From positions 500,803-564,802 of the forward strand of contig CAWCUH010000003.1 in NCBI GenBank assembly GCA_963798655.1: a DNA stretch of 64,000 nucleotides, given 5' to 3'. This document shows positions 1-8,118 of this stretch, piece by piece. The DNA comes from CAVSMC01 sp963798655. Lineage in GTDB: Bacteria > Pseudomonadota > Gammaproteobacteria > Burkholderiales > Casimicrobiaceae. Below the pieces are notes generated by a model. That model was not told the origin of the DNA, did no database searches, and saw nothing but the letters and a program-made list of their open reading frames with translations. A program made the position numbers and the translations under genes. How positions within the stretch are numbered: position 1 is the first letter of the stretch; every line of letters starts with the position of its first letter.

Positions 1-85
1 CGCTCGCGATGTGCCCCGAGCGCAGCACGTCGGCGACGCCGGCGATCGTCTCGTCGTCGATGTCCGGGCCGGCAAACTTGAGCAT
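1..85 (-). CDS. DegT/DnrJ/EryC1/StrS-family PLP aminotransferase (ArnB-like), N-terminal fragment
   Basis: Only the first 28 codons are present; the gene leaves the window at the left edge. The visible part contains ETIAGVADVLRSGHIAS, typical of the N-terminus of sugar aminotransferases of the DegT family, which transfer an amino group to a nucleotide-linked keto sugar using PLP. The ATG lies 10 bases after the stop of the ArnE/F-like gene, so it is the third gene of a minus-strand operon behind an ArnT-like glycosyltransferase. That context suggests an ArnB-type role in aminosugar modification of lipid A. The catalytic lysine is outside the window, so the substrate is inference. Confidence 0.6.
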   Translation of the reverse strand, partial: MLKFAGPDIDDETIAGVADVLRSGHIAS

Positions 86-95
86 CGCCGCCACT

Positions 96-468
96 TCAGC
101 TTCGGGCGACGAGCCACACGCCGAGCACGATGAACGCGATGCCCGTCCAGCGCGCGAGCGTGACCGCTTCGCCCAGCAGGTAATGCGCGGCGATCGCGTT
201 GACGATGTAGCCCAGCGAAAGCATCGGGTAGGCGATCGACACCGGGACGCGCGAGAGTCCGACGATCCAGACGAACACGCTGACGACATAGCACGACAGG
301 CCGGCGACGATGTGCCCCTGCGTCGCGACGCGCCCGAGCAGGCCGAACCAGTTGTCGCGCGGTCACGGTGATGACGCCGAGCGTGTTCGTGCCGGCTTTG
401 AGCAGCAGCTGCGCGGCGGCGTTCAGCAGCACGCCGGTCAACAGGAACGCGAACGCGACGGCGCTCAT
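96..468 (-). pseudogene. Small EamA/SMR-type membrane protein (ArnE/ArnF-like), frameshifted
   Basis: The ATG overlaps the stop of the ArnT-like gene by 4 bases (ATGA). The first ~36 codons give a hydrophobic helix with AAAQLLLKAGTN, a hallmark of small multidrug-resistance-like ArnE/ArnF flippase subunits. Around 356-360 the frame shifts. In the new frame the protein continues through DNWFGLLGRVATQ, then VPVSIAYPMLSLGYIVNA, and ends in LGVWLVARS at 96. Joined, it is about 123 residues with four membrane helices, the normal family size. Both halves are conserved, so one indel explains it: a sequencing error or a recent mutation. Family members carry undecaprenyl-phosphate-linked aminosugar across the inner membrane. 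Confidence 0.6.
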
Positions 469-2147
469 CGGCGAGCGACCAGCACGCGACGCGCATCGCG
501 TGCGAGCGTGCGCATCGGCACGCCCCGCGCGACGAGCGTCTCGTGGTCCTGCGCGGGCATCAGCGCGTACGCCTGCGCTTCGCCGTTCCAGCGCGCGATC
601 CACTCGTCGACGCGCGCGACCCCTTTGTCGGGCTCGGCGTCGAGGCCGAGCGCAAGCTCGTCGCGGAAGTCGACGACCGTCGTCGTGCGGCCGAGATAGA
701 ACGGCACCGTCTGATCGTACATGCGAACCTGGTAGAAGGGCGCCGCGGGCACCCAGTCGCCGGACGCGCGCGCGGCTTGCAGGATATCCCAGCCGGAGCG
801 CGTCGTGCGCATCGTGTCGAAGCCGATCAGCGCGGCCTGCACGGCGGCGATCGTCGACAGTGAAAGGATCAGCACGCCGGCGAGCGCGCTCGCGCCGCGG
901 CGCCAGCGAACGACCGCGGCGATGCCGCCGGCGACCGATATCGCGGTTGCCGCGACCAGCCACTGGACATACGACGCGACGTTGTCCGGCACGCCGGCCG
1001 GATATCCGAAGCGGCGCAGCAGCGGCTCCCACGCTGCGCCGAGCACGATCAGCACGATGACGCCGATGGCGCTCAGCGGCACGACGAGTCGCGCGAGCGC
1101 CTGTGCCGCTGTTCGCGTCGCGAGCCATGCCGCGACGAGTGCGAGCGGCGGAAACGCCGGCAGGATGTAGCCCGGCAGCTTCGAGCTCGACGCGCTGAAG
1201 AAGACGAACACGAATGCGGCCCACACGAGTGCGAAGCGCGGCCACGAAAAGCCGTTCGCGGCCGGCACTGCGTCGCGCCACGCGCGCGCGACACCTGCGG
1301 CAAGGATGGTGAGCCACGGCAGCACGCCGACCGCGAGCAGCGGCGCGAAGTACCACCACGCGCCCGTGCGCCGGTGCCCGGTGGTGAGGTAGCGCTCGAA
1401 ATGCTCGTGGATGAAGAAGAAGTGGAAGAACTCGGGATTGGCGATCGACACGGCAACGAACCACGGCGCCGCCAGAACGAGATAGAGCAGCATGCCGGAG
1501 ACGACATGCAATCGCCGCCAGACCGCGATGTCGCGCGTGATCGCCGTGTACAGCACGAGCGTTGCGCCGGGGATCACGATGCCGATGAGGCCCTTCGCGA
1601 GCGTCGCGGCCGCCATCGCGGCCCACGCGGCGAGCATCCATGCGCGCCGCTCGCGTGCCGTGGCGCCGTCGCGCTGGGCGAGCACGAACGCACCGAACGC
1701 GATCGCGAGCGTGGCCGCCAGTAGCCCGTCGATTGCAAGCACATGACCGCCGACGACGTAGCCGGCGGATCCTGCGAGCGCTGCGGCTGCGGCGGCGCCG
1801 AGCGTCGTGCCGCCGAGCCGCCATCCGACGACGCCGATGAAGAGCGCGGCGACGAATGTCGAGGCGACGGTGGGAAATCGCGCCGTCGCGTTGCCGGCGC
1901 CGAACGCGTCGAACGCCGCGGCGGTGAGCCAGTACTGCAGCGGCGGCTTCTCGAAGTACTTGAGCCCGTTCAGACGCGGCGTCAGCCAGTCGCCGCTCGT
2001 CGCCATCTCGCGCGCGATCTCGGCGTAGCGTCCTTCGTCCGGATGGATCAGCGTGCGCGTGCCGATGCCGGCGAACCAGACGAGCGCCGCAACGGCGGCG
2101 ATGGCGGCAAGCGCGCCACGCGAAGCGGAGGTAGGGGTTTTGGGCAT
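465..2147 (-). CDS. ArnT-like glycosyltransferase family 39 membrane protein
   Basis: A 560-residue polytopic membrane protein of the PMT/ArnT family, which transfers a sugar from an undecaprenyl phosphate carrier to lipid A or another periplasmic acceptor. Near residue 37 it has LIHPDEGRYAEIAREM, the first periplasmic loop with the acidic metal/substrate site of ArnT, followed by LNGLKYFEKPPLQYWL. About a dozen hydrophobic segments follow. The length fits ArnT (about 550). I start at ATG 2147, which gives a short positive N-terminus before the first helix; an in-frame GTG at 2177 would add 10 residues. It heads a minus-strand operon with the ArnE/F-like and ArnB-like genes. Confidence 0.8.
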   Translation of the reverse strand: MPKTPTSASRGALAAIAAVAALVWFAGIGTRTLIHPDEGRYAEIAREMATSGDWLTPRLNGLKYFEKPPLQYWLTAAAFDAFGAGNATARFPTVASTFVAALFIGVVGWRLGGTTLGAAAAAALAGSAGYVVGGHVLAIDGLLAATLAIAFGAFVLAQRDGATARERRAWMLAAWAAMAAATLAKGLIGIVIPGATLVLYTAITRDIAVWRRLHVVSGMLLYLVLAAPWFVAVSIANPEFFHFFFIHEHFERYLTTGHRRTGAWWYFAPLLAVGVLPWLTILAAGVARAWRDAVPAANGFSWPRFALVWAAFVFVFFSASSSKLPGYILPAFPPLALVAAWLATRTAAQALARLVVPLSAIGVIVLIVLGAAWEPLLRRFGYPAGVPDNVASYVQWLVAATAISVAGGIAAVVRWRRGASALAGVLILSLSTIAAVQAALIGFDTMRTTRSGWDILQAARASGDWVPAAPFYQVRMYDQTVPFYLGRTTTVVDFRDELALGLDAEPDKGVARVDEWIARWNGEAQAYALMPAQDHETLVARGVPMRTLARDARRVLVARR

Positions 2148-2247
2148 CGGGCTGGCGCCGGGCACGTCGTGCGGCACGCGAGTCGCCCGCGGGCGCCGAT
2201 TCTACCCGACCCGAGCGTGCTAACCTTTGCGCTTTGACGCCATTACG

Positions 2248-2760
2248 ATGGCCGACGCGATCGTCATCACGCGCGCTCGACGCGACGACGTCCCCGACGT
2301 GCAGCGCCTCGCGCGCGAGATCTGGCGCGCGCACTATCCCGGCATCATCACGACCGAGCAGATCGAGTACATGCTCGAGCGCGGTTATGCGACCGGTGTG
2401 CTCGACGAGTTCGTCGACGGCCCCGACAGCGGCATCGAGGTCGCGCTCGCCGAGGGTGAGCGCGTCGGCTTCGCCGCGTGGTATGCGACGGGCGCGTCCG
2501 CCGAGGTCAAGCTCGACAAGCTTTACGTGCTGCCGGCCTACCAGCGGCGGGGCGTCGGCGCCGGGTTGATCGCGCGTGTCGAGTCGGCGGCGTTGCTCGC
2601 CGGCGCGGCGACGCTCGTGCTGAACGTGAACAAGAACAATTCGCAGGCGATCCGCGCATACGAAAAGCACGGCTTCGCGATTCGCGCCGCCGTCGAAGTC
2701 GACATCGGGCACGGCTTCGTGATGGACGATTACGTGATGGCGAAGCCGCTCGTTCGGTAG
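2248..2760 (+). CDS. GNAT-family N-acetyltransferase
   Basis: A 170-residue single-domain acetyltransferase of the GCN5 superfamily, which moves an acetyl group from acetyl-CoA to an amine. The acetyl-CoA-binding motif A is DKLYVLPAYQRRGVGAGL (about residues 90-107), and motif B ends in NNSQAIRAYEKHGF, the usual asparagine/tyrosine stretch. The ATG at 2248 is preferred over an in-frame TTG at 2227, which only adds seven weak residues. It is followed 11 bases later by cysS. The substrate cannot be read from sequence; this could be a small-molecule or a protein N-terminal acetylase. Confidence 0.8.
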   Translation: MADAIVITRARRDDVPDVQRLAREIWRAHYPGIITTEQIEYMLERGYATGVLDEFVDGPDSGIEVALAEGERVGFAAWYATGASAEVKLDKLYVLPAYQRRGVGAGLIARVESAALLAGAATLVLNVNKNNSQAIRAYEKHGFAIRAAVEVDIGHGFVMDDYVMAKPLVR

Positions 2761-2771
2761 AATCGCGGCGG

Positions 2772-4160
2772 ATGACGACTCCGCTCACGCTCTACGACAA
2801 CTACACGCGCACGCTGCGCGTGTTCGAGCCGCTCGCACGCGACGCCGAGGTCGGCGTCTACACGTGCGGACCGACCGTCTACGACTACCAGCACATCGGC
2901 AACTACCGCACGTTCCTGTTCGAGGACTTGCTGAAGCGCGTGCTCGAATGGAACGGCTACCGCGTGCGACACGTGATGAACGTGACCGACGTCGGCCACC
3001 TGACCTCCGACGCCGACGAGGGCGAGGACAAGATGGAGAAGGGCGCCCGGCGGACCGGCAAGTCGGCCTGGGAGATCGCACAGCTCTACACCGATGCGTT
3101 CGTCGACGACATGAAGGCGCTCAACATCGAGAGTCCGAGCGTGCTCTGCCGCGCGACCGACCACATCGCCGAGCAGGTCGCGTTCATCCGCGACATCGAG
3201 CAGAAGGGCTACACGTACCGTACGTCGGACGGCGTTTATTTCGACACCAGCAAGCAGCCCGACTACGGCCACCTCGCGCGGCTCGACAAGTCGGGACTCG
3301 AGGCGGGCAGGCGCGTCGACGTCGGTGAAAAGCGCCATCCGACCGACTTCGCTCTGTGGAAGCTCTCACCGCCCGGCGGGAAGCGGCAGATGGAATGGGA
3401 AAGCCCGTGGGGCCGCGGCTTTCCCGGCTGGCACATCGAGTGCTCGGCCATGGCGCAGAAGTATCTCGGCGATTTCTTCGACATCCACTGCGGCGGCGAG
3501 GACCACATCCCCGTCCATCACACGAACGAGATCGCGCAGACGGAGGCGCGGGTCGGCACGCGCCTCGCGAACTTCTGGATGCACGGCTACTTCCTGCTCG
3601 CGAACGACGCGAAGATGGCGAAGTCGGCCGGCGGCTTCCTGCGCATCGCGACGCTGGTCGAACGCGGCTACGATCCGCTCGCGTATCGTTACCTGTGCCT
3701 CACCGCGCACTACCGCACGCAGTTGAACTTCACCTGGGATGCACTCGACGCGGCCGCCACCGGGCTCGACCGGATGCGCAACGGCTTCTTTGCGCTTGCA
3801 GGCGATGCAGCGGCGCAAGCCGATGCGGAGTCGGTCGCGAAGTTCACCGCGTTCGTCAACGACGACCTCAACGTGCCGCGCGCGCTCGCGCTCGGCTGGG
3901 AAACGCTGCGCGGCGAGCTTGCGCAGCCGGTCAAGCGTGCCACGCTCGCGCGCTTCGACACGGTCTTCGGGCTCGGCCTGGTCGACTGGAAGCCGAAGGC
4001 CGAAGCAATTCCCGACGACGTTCGCGCACTCGCCGAGCAGCGCGCGGCGGCGCGCAAGGCGAAGGACTGGAAAGAGGCCGATCGGCTGCGCGGCGAATTG
4101 CGGGCTCTCGGCTGGGAGATGGAAGACCGCGCGGATGGCTACGAGTTGAAGCGCGCGTAG
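2772..4160 (+). CDS. cysS: Cysteinyl-tRNA synthetase, divergent form
   Basis: A 462-residue class I aminoacyl-tRNA synthetase that joins cysteine to tRNA-Cys. Cys32 in VGVYTCGPTVYD, Cys in WHIECSAMAQKYLG and the histidines of HHTNE fit the zinc site that recognises cysteine. HIGN (41-44) is the first ATP motif; the second is KMAKS near residue 281 instead of the usual KMSKS. The block after the first fold reads VTDVGHLTSDADEGEDK where the common proteobacterial enzyme has NITDIDDKI. The C-terminal DALR-like helical domain is present. A -10-like TAGAAT lies at 2757-2762, but the spacing to the ATG would make the mRNA almost leaderless. Confidence 0.92.
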   Translation: MTTPLTLYDNYTRTLRVFEPLARDAEVGVYTCGPTVYDYQHIGNYRTFLFEDLLKRVLEWNGYRVRHVMNVTDVGHLTSDADEGEDKMEKGARRTGKSAWEIAQLYTDAFVDDMKALNIESPSVLCRATDHIAEQVAFIRDIEQKGYTYRTSDGVYFDTSKQPDYGHLARLDKSGLEAGRRVDVGEKRHPTDFALWKLSPPGGKRQMEWESPWGRGFPGWHIECSAMAQKYLGDFFDIHCGGEDHIPVHHTNEIAQTEARVGTRLANFWMHGYFLLANDAKMAKSAGGFLRIATLVERGYDPLAYRYLCLTAHYRTQLNFTWDALDAAATGLDRMRNGFFALAGDAAAQADAESVAKFTAFVNDDLNVPRALALGWETLRGELAQPVKRATLARFDTVFGLGLVDWKPKAEAIPDDVRALAEQRAAARKAKDWKEADRLRGELRALGWEMEDRADGYELKRA

Positions 4161-4259
4161 CGCTCGCGCTTCGCGCAGCCGACCTCGACCGCCGCGGTAA
4201 AATGCCGGCATCGCGTGCCGCCGTCTGGGCGGCCGCCCCCGATCGCCCTGGAGCCCGTC

Positions 4260-5405
4260 ATGCCCGAAACCCTCGCTTCCGAGCGGACGTCGGTCCGCAG
4301 CACACCGCCGTTTCGCGCCGATCACGTCGGCAGCTTCCTGCGCCCGAAGGCCTTGCTCGATGCGCGCGAGAGCTTTCGCACGGGCGCCATCGGCGCCGAC
4401 GAGCTGCGCGCCGCCGAGGACGCCGCGATCCGCGGCGTCGTCAAGTTCCAGGAGGACCTGGGCCTTCGCGGCGTCACCGATGGCGAATACCGCCGCACGT
4501 ACTTCCACATCGACTTCCTGACGCAGCTCGACGGCGTCGACACCAAGGGCGGGCTCCCGGTGCACTTTCATCGCGTCAACGGCGACATCGACTTCGCGCC
4601 GCCGGTGATGATGGTCACGCGCAGGATCCGTCACGTGAAGCCGATCCAGCGGCGCGATTTCGAATTCCTGAAATCGCTGACGACGCGAACACCGAAGGTG
4701 ACGATTCCCTCGCCGACGATGCTGCACTTCCGCGGCGGACGGCAGGCAATCAGCCGCGAAGCGTATCCCGATCTCGACGCGTTCTACGACGACGTCGCGG
4801 CCGCCTATCGCGACGAGATCGCCGATCTCGCCGCGGCGGGCTGCACGTACCTTCAGCTCGACGACACGAACCTCGCGTACCTGTGCGACGAGAAGATGCG
4901 CGAAGGAGCGCGCGCACGCGGCGACGACCCGAACGAGCTGCCGCGCCATTACGCGCGGCTCATCAATGCGGCGATCTCGCGGCGCCCGGCGGACATGGCG
5001 GTGTGCATTCACCTGTGCCGCGGCAACTTCAGGAGCGCGTGGGCGGCCGAGGGCGGATACGAGCCGGTTGCCGAAGTGCTCTTCAACGAGTTGAAGGTCG
5101 ACGGCTATTTCCTCGAGTACGACGACGCACGCGCCGGCGACTTCTCGCCGTTGCGGCACGTGCCGAAGGACAGGACGGTCGTGCTCGGTCTCGTCACGAC
5201 GAAGCTCGACCGGATGGAGAGCAAGGACGATCTCAAGCGGCGCATCGACGACGCGGCGAAGTTCGTGCCGCTCGAGCAGATGTGCATTTCGCCCCAGTGC
5301 GGGTTCTCGAGCACGGTGCACGGCAACGACATCCACGTCGAGACGCAGGCGGCGAAGCTCAAGCTGTGCGTCGACACGGCGCGTGAGGTCTGGGGCGGCG
5401 TCTGA
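4260..5405 (+). CDS. MetE C-terminal-like (cobalamin-independent methionine synthase family) methyltransferase
   Basis: A 381-residue TIM barrel equivalent to the catalytic half of MetE, without the N-terminal MetE domain. It begins with FRADHVGSFLRP. Expected zinc ligands are His251 and Cys253 (CIHLCRGN), Glu286 (YFLEYDD) and Cys347 (SPQCGFSS), so it is probably an active thiol methyltransferase. The family includes MetE-like enzymes that use alternative methyl donors and proteins of unknown substrate. ATG 4260 is preceded by GGAG six bases upstream; an in-frame GTG at 4215 is less likely. A -10-like TAAAAT lies at 4198-4203, which suggests its own transcript. Confidence 0.78.
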   Translation: MPETLASERTSVRSTPPFRADHVGSFLRPKALLDARESFRTGAIGADELRAAEDAAIRGVVKFQEDLGLRGVTDGEYRRTYFHIDFLTQLDGVDTKGGLPVHFHRVNGDIDFAPPVMMVTRRIRHVKPIQRRDFEFLKSLTTRTPKVTIPSPTMLHFRGGRQAISREAYPDLDAFYDDVAAAYRDEIADLAAAGCTYLQLDDTNLAYLCDEKMREGARARGDDPNELPRHYARLINAAISRRPADMAVCIHLCRGNFRSAWAAEGGYEPVAEVLFNELKVDGYFLEYDDARAGDFSPLRHVPKDRTVVLGLVTTKLDRMESKDDLKRRIDDAAKFVPLEQMCISPQCGFSSTVHGNDIHVETQAAKLKLCVDTAREVWGGV

Positions 5406-5452
5406 AGCGCGACTGCCCGTCGTCGCGCGATCCTCCCCGCTGTCCGTCGCCG

Positions 5453-5977
5453 TTGGAACTCGCGTCGACCGGGCGCTTGCGGCTGCGCTGGCTCGACGAC
5501 GGCGACGCGCGCTTCATGCTCGAGCTCGTGAACGATCCGTCATGGATTCGTTACATCGGCCAGCGCGATGTGAAGACGCTCGACGATGCAAGGCGCTACA
5601 TCGCCGACGGGCCGGTGGCGATGTACGCGCGGGTCGGGTTCGGCTTGTACGCCGTGGAGCTGAAGCACAGCGGAGAAGCGATCGGCCTGTGCGGCCCGAT
5701 CAAGCGCGAAACGTTCGACGAAGTCGACATCGGATTCGCGTTTCTTCCGCGCTATCGCGGGCAAGGGTACGCGCTGGAGGCGGCCAGCGCCGTGATGGCG
5801 TACGCCCGAGACGTACTCGCCCTTCGGCGCATCGTCGCGATGCTGTCGAAGGACAACGATCGATCGCGCAGGCTCCTCGACAGGCTCGGGTTCCGCTTCG
5901 AGCGCACGGTGAAGCTGCACGCCGACGACGACGAGCCGCTCGACCTGTATGCAGCCGCGATGGACCGGCCGATCTGA
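5453..5977 (+). CDS. GNAT-family N-acetyltransferase (RimJ/RimL type)
   Basis: A 174-residue acetyltransferase of the RimJ/RimL branch, which acetylates N-terminal or small-molecule amines from acetyl-CoA. The N-terminal strand TGRLRLRWLDDGDARFMLEL and the acetyl-CoA loop PRYRGQGYALEAA (about residues 102-114) are typical, followed by NDRSRRLLDRLGFRFE. No ATG fits; the TTG at 5453 starts the protein at the usual family N-terminus, with the first strand at residues 7-14. It lies 47 bases after the MetE-like gene in the same direction. The substrate is unknown. Confidence 0.75.
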   Translation: MELASTGRLRLRWLDDGDARFMLELVNDPSWIRYIGQRDVKTLDDARRYIADGPVAMYARVGFGLYAVELKHSGEAIGLCGPIKRETFDEVDIGFAFLPRYRGQGYALEAASAVMAYARDVLALRRIVAMLSKDNDRSRRLLDRLGFRFERTVKLHADDDEPLDLYAAAMDRPI

Positions 5978-6031
5978 CGATGACGATCGCAGGCGATCGC
6001 ATCGCCCTCGCGCTTTCACGCTGAGGCAATC

Positions 6032-6301
6032 ATGTGCAGGAACATCAAGGTGCTGTTCAACTTCGAGCCGCCGGTGACCGACGACGAGATCCGCGCTGCC
6101 TCGCTGCAGTTCGTGCGCAAGGTGAGCGGCATGAACAAGCCGTCGAAGGCGAACGAAGCAGCGTTCGACGCCGCCGTCGAGGCGATCGCTGCCGTTTCGG
6201 CGAGCCTCCTTGCATCGCTGCAGACGAGCTCGCCCGCGCGCAGCCGCGAGCAGCAGGAAGCGAAGGCGCGGCTGCGCTACGTGCGCCGGTTCGAGGTGTG
6301 A
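6032..6301 (+). CDS. DUF2277 family protein
   Basis: An 89-residue soluble protein that starts MCRNIKVLFNFEPPVT and carries ASLQFVRKVSGMNKPSKAN, the conserved core of DUF2277. The family is short and widespread in proteobacteria and actinobacteria, with no established function. The N-terminal Met-Cys-Arg-Asn is a constant feature of the family, and GAGG lies upstream of the ATG. It is followed four bases later by a glutathione transferase gene, so the two are probably co-transcribed. Confidence 0.85.
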   Translation: MCRNIKVLFNFEPPVTDDEIRAASLQFVRKVSGMNKPSKANEAAFDAAVEAIAAVSASLLASLQTSSPARSREQQEAKARLRYVRRFEV

Positions 6302-6305
6302 CGTC

Positions 6306-6929
6306 ATGCTGAAGATCCTCGGGCGCTCGTCGTCGATCAACGTGCGCAAGGTGCTGTGGCTCTGCTGCGAGCTCGACCTGCGCTACGAGCAGGAGCATTG
6401 GGGCATGGGGTTCCGCTCGACCGACGCGCCCGAATTCCGTGCGCTCAATCCGAACGGGCTCGTGCCGGTGCTCGTCGACGGCGACTTCGTTCTCTGGGAA
6501 TCGAACGCGATCTGCCGGTACCTCGCGGCGAAGTACCGGCGCGACGATCTGCTGCCGGACGACCCGCAGCGGCGCGCGATCGTCGATCAATGGATGGACT
6601 GGCAGACGACGGAGCTCAACAACGCATGGCGCTACGCATTCTGGGCGCTCGCACGCAAGAGCCCGAAGCACACGGACGCCGTGATGATCGGCGCGAGCGT
6701 CGACGCGTGGAACCGGCAGATGACGATCCTCGACGAGCGGCTGTCGTGCAGCGGCGGCCACGTCGCCGGCGAGTCGTTCACGCTCGCCGACATCGTCGTG
6801 GGCCTCGCGACCCATCGGTGGTTCATGACGCCGATGCAGCGTGCGCCGCTCGCCGCCGTCGAAGCGTATTACGAGCGGTTGAGCGAGCGGCCGTGCTTCC
6901 TGCTGCACGGGCGCAACGGTACGCCGTAG
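6306..6929 (+). CDS. Glutathione S-transferase family protein
   Basis: A 207-residue cytosolic transferase. The N-terminal thioredoxin-like domain (1-80) has GRSSSINVRKVLWLC, where a serine probably takes the role of the glutathione-activating residue, and ALNPNGLVPVLVDGD plus LWESNAICRYLA, the cis-proline and gamma-glutamyl binding motifs. The all-helical C-terminal domain includes FTLADIVVGLATHRW, the N-capping box. It looks closer to the theta/beta-like bacterial transferases than to the zeta class. The gene is convergent with a gentisate dioxygenase-like gene 31 bases away, so a role in maleylpyruvate isomerisation is possible but not supported by motifs. Confidence 0.85.
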   Translation: MLKILGRSSSINVRKVLWLCCELDLRYEQEHWGMGFRSTDAPEFRALNPNGLVPVLVDGDFVLWESNAICRYLAAKYRRDDLLPDDPQRRAIVDQWMDWQTTELNNAWRYAFWALARKSPKHTDAVMIGASVDAWNRQMTILDERLSCSGGHVAGESFTLADIVVGLATHRWFMTPMQRAPLAAVEAYYERLSERPCFLLHGRNGTP

Positions 6930-6960
6930 CGCGGCGGCAGGTGGATGCCCGCGACGCGCA

Positions 6961-8004
6961 TCAGCCGCGCGTCTGGTAGATGCCGAACGCCTTATGCACG
7001 GGCGACTCGTCGGCGATGACGACGAACGCCGGGTGGCTCGACGAGCCGTTCGCGATCGTCACGCTGGCGAACCCGGGCGCGCACAGCGTGTCGCGCTCGC
7101 TCCAGTCGAGCTTCGCACCGTCGATCGACAGCCGGCCGCTGCCCTCGATCGCGTGGAATACCTGCGCGGCAGAGCGCGATCCGAGCGGTCGCGTTTCGCC
7201 GGGACGCAGCATCAGCGCGGTGAACGCGATCGTCGGGAAGCAGTCGCGGCCGGTTTCCGGATTCACGTACGCGAGCTGCAGCGGCTCGTGCGCCGGCCGC
7301 GAGCGGTGCAGCGATTCGAGCGCGCTGCGCGTGCGCTCCCACGGGTAGCGGACGAGCGGCGTCCGGTCCTCGCTGCGCACGAAGCCCGGTGCCGGCGCGA
7401 GGCCGGCGGCCGTGTACAGCGCGTCGGTGTGCGGCGCATTGCGCTCGATCGCCACTGCGGCGCCGTCCTCGACGTACGACGCCTCGAGGTAATACATCAG
7501 CGGCAGGTCGAGCACGTCGAGCCAGATCACCGGCTCGCGTCCCTCGTGTCCGTGCTCGTGCCAGCGGCCCGATGGCGTGAGGATCAGATCGCCGCGGCGC
7601 ATTGCGCATTTCTCGCCGTCGACGCCGGTGAACGCGCCTTCGCCCTCGACGACGATGCGAACCGCGTTCGGCGTGTGGCGGTGATTCGGCGCGACCTCGC
7701 CCGGCAGGATCAACTGCAATCCGAGGTAGATGACCGGCGTCGCCTGCATGCTCGCGAGGCCGTGGCCGGGATTGGCGAGCACGAGCACGCGCCGCTCGGC
7801 CTTTTCGATCGGCGTGAGCTCGCCGGCACGCAGCAGCAGCGGACGCACGTCGGCGTACTTCCACAGCGTCGGTTGCGTGCGCGCGCCCGGCTTGCCCGCC
7901 GGCATGACGCTGCGAAGGCTGGGCCATAGCGGAAAAAGGTTCTTCGCCGTCAGGCTCTCGACGTACGCCTGCGGTAGATCTTCCATCGTTCCCAGCGGCT
8001 TCAT
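6961..8004 (-). CDS. Gentisate 1,2-dioxygenase-like bicupin
   Basis: A 347-residue protein with two cupin domains. The N-terminal cupin has the iron-ligand pattern His108, His110 (APNHRHTPNAVR) and His149 (GRWHEHGHEG), as in gentisate and 1-hydroxy-2-naphthoate dioxygenases, which open the ring between the carboxyl carbon and the adjacent hydroxylated carbon. The second cupin (about 255-345) is degenerate. Length matches gentisate dioxygenases (about 340-370). It diverges from an orphan binding-protein gene and sits beside other ring-cleavage genes. The exact aromatic substrate (gentisate, salicylate or a hydroxynaphthoate) cannot be fixed from the sequence. Confidence 0.8.
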   Translation of the reverse strand: MKPLGTMEDLPQAYVESLTAKNLFPLWPSLRSVMPAGKPGARTQPTLWKYADVRPLLLRAGELTPIEKAERRVLVLANPGHGLASMQATPVIYLGLQLILPGEVAPNHRHTPNAVRIVVEGEGAFTGVDGEKCAMRRGDLILTPSGRWHEHGHEGREPVIWLDVLDLPLMYYLEASYVEDGAAVAIERNAPHTDALYTAAGLAPAPGFVRSEDRTPLVRYPWERTRSALESLHRSRPAHEPLQLAYVNPETGRDCFPTIAFTALMLRPGETRPLGSRSAAQVFHAIEGSGRLSIDGAKLDWSERDTLCAPGFASVTIANGSSSHPAFVVIADESPVHKAFGIYQTRG

Positions 8005-8118
8005 CGGCGCGTCCTCCGGCAGGTGCGGCTCGCGGCGAATCTAGCACGCATCGGCCGCGCACAGGCACCGACGATATACTGATGCGCGTCCCGTTTCGCA
8101 CCCAGGGAGATCCGCCTC

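Noticed and set aside
3366..5336. Long open frame on the minus strand opposite cysS and the MetE-like gene
   Set aside because: It is antisense to two well-conserved genes, has low-complexity Arg/Ala-rich translation and no recognisable motif. GC-rich DNA with strong third-position bias produces such frames.
6306..6929. The glutathione transferase as maleylpyruvate isomerase partner of the gentisate dioxygenase-like enzyme
   Set aside because: It lacks zeta-class motifs and is transcribed in the opposite direction with convergent stops. The idea is kept only as a remote possibility.
8052..8080. Full sigma70 promoter before the orphan binding protein
   Set aside because: TATACT at 8075-8080 is a fair -10, but no acceptable -35 lies 16-18 bases upstream, so only the -10 is mentioned.
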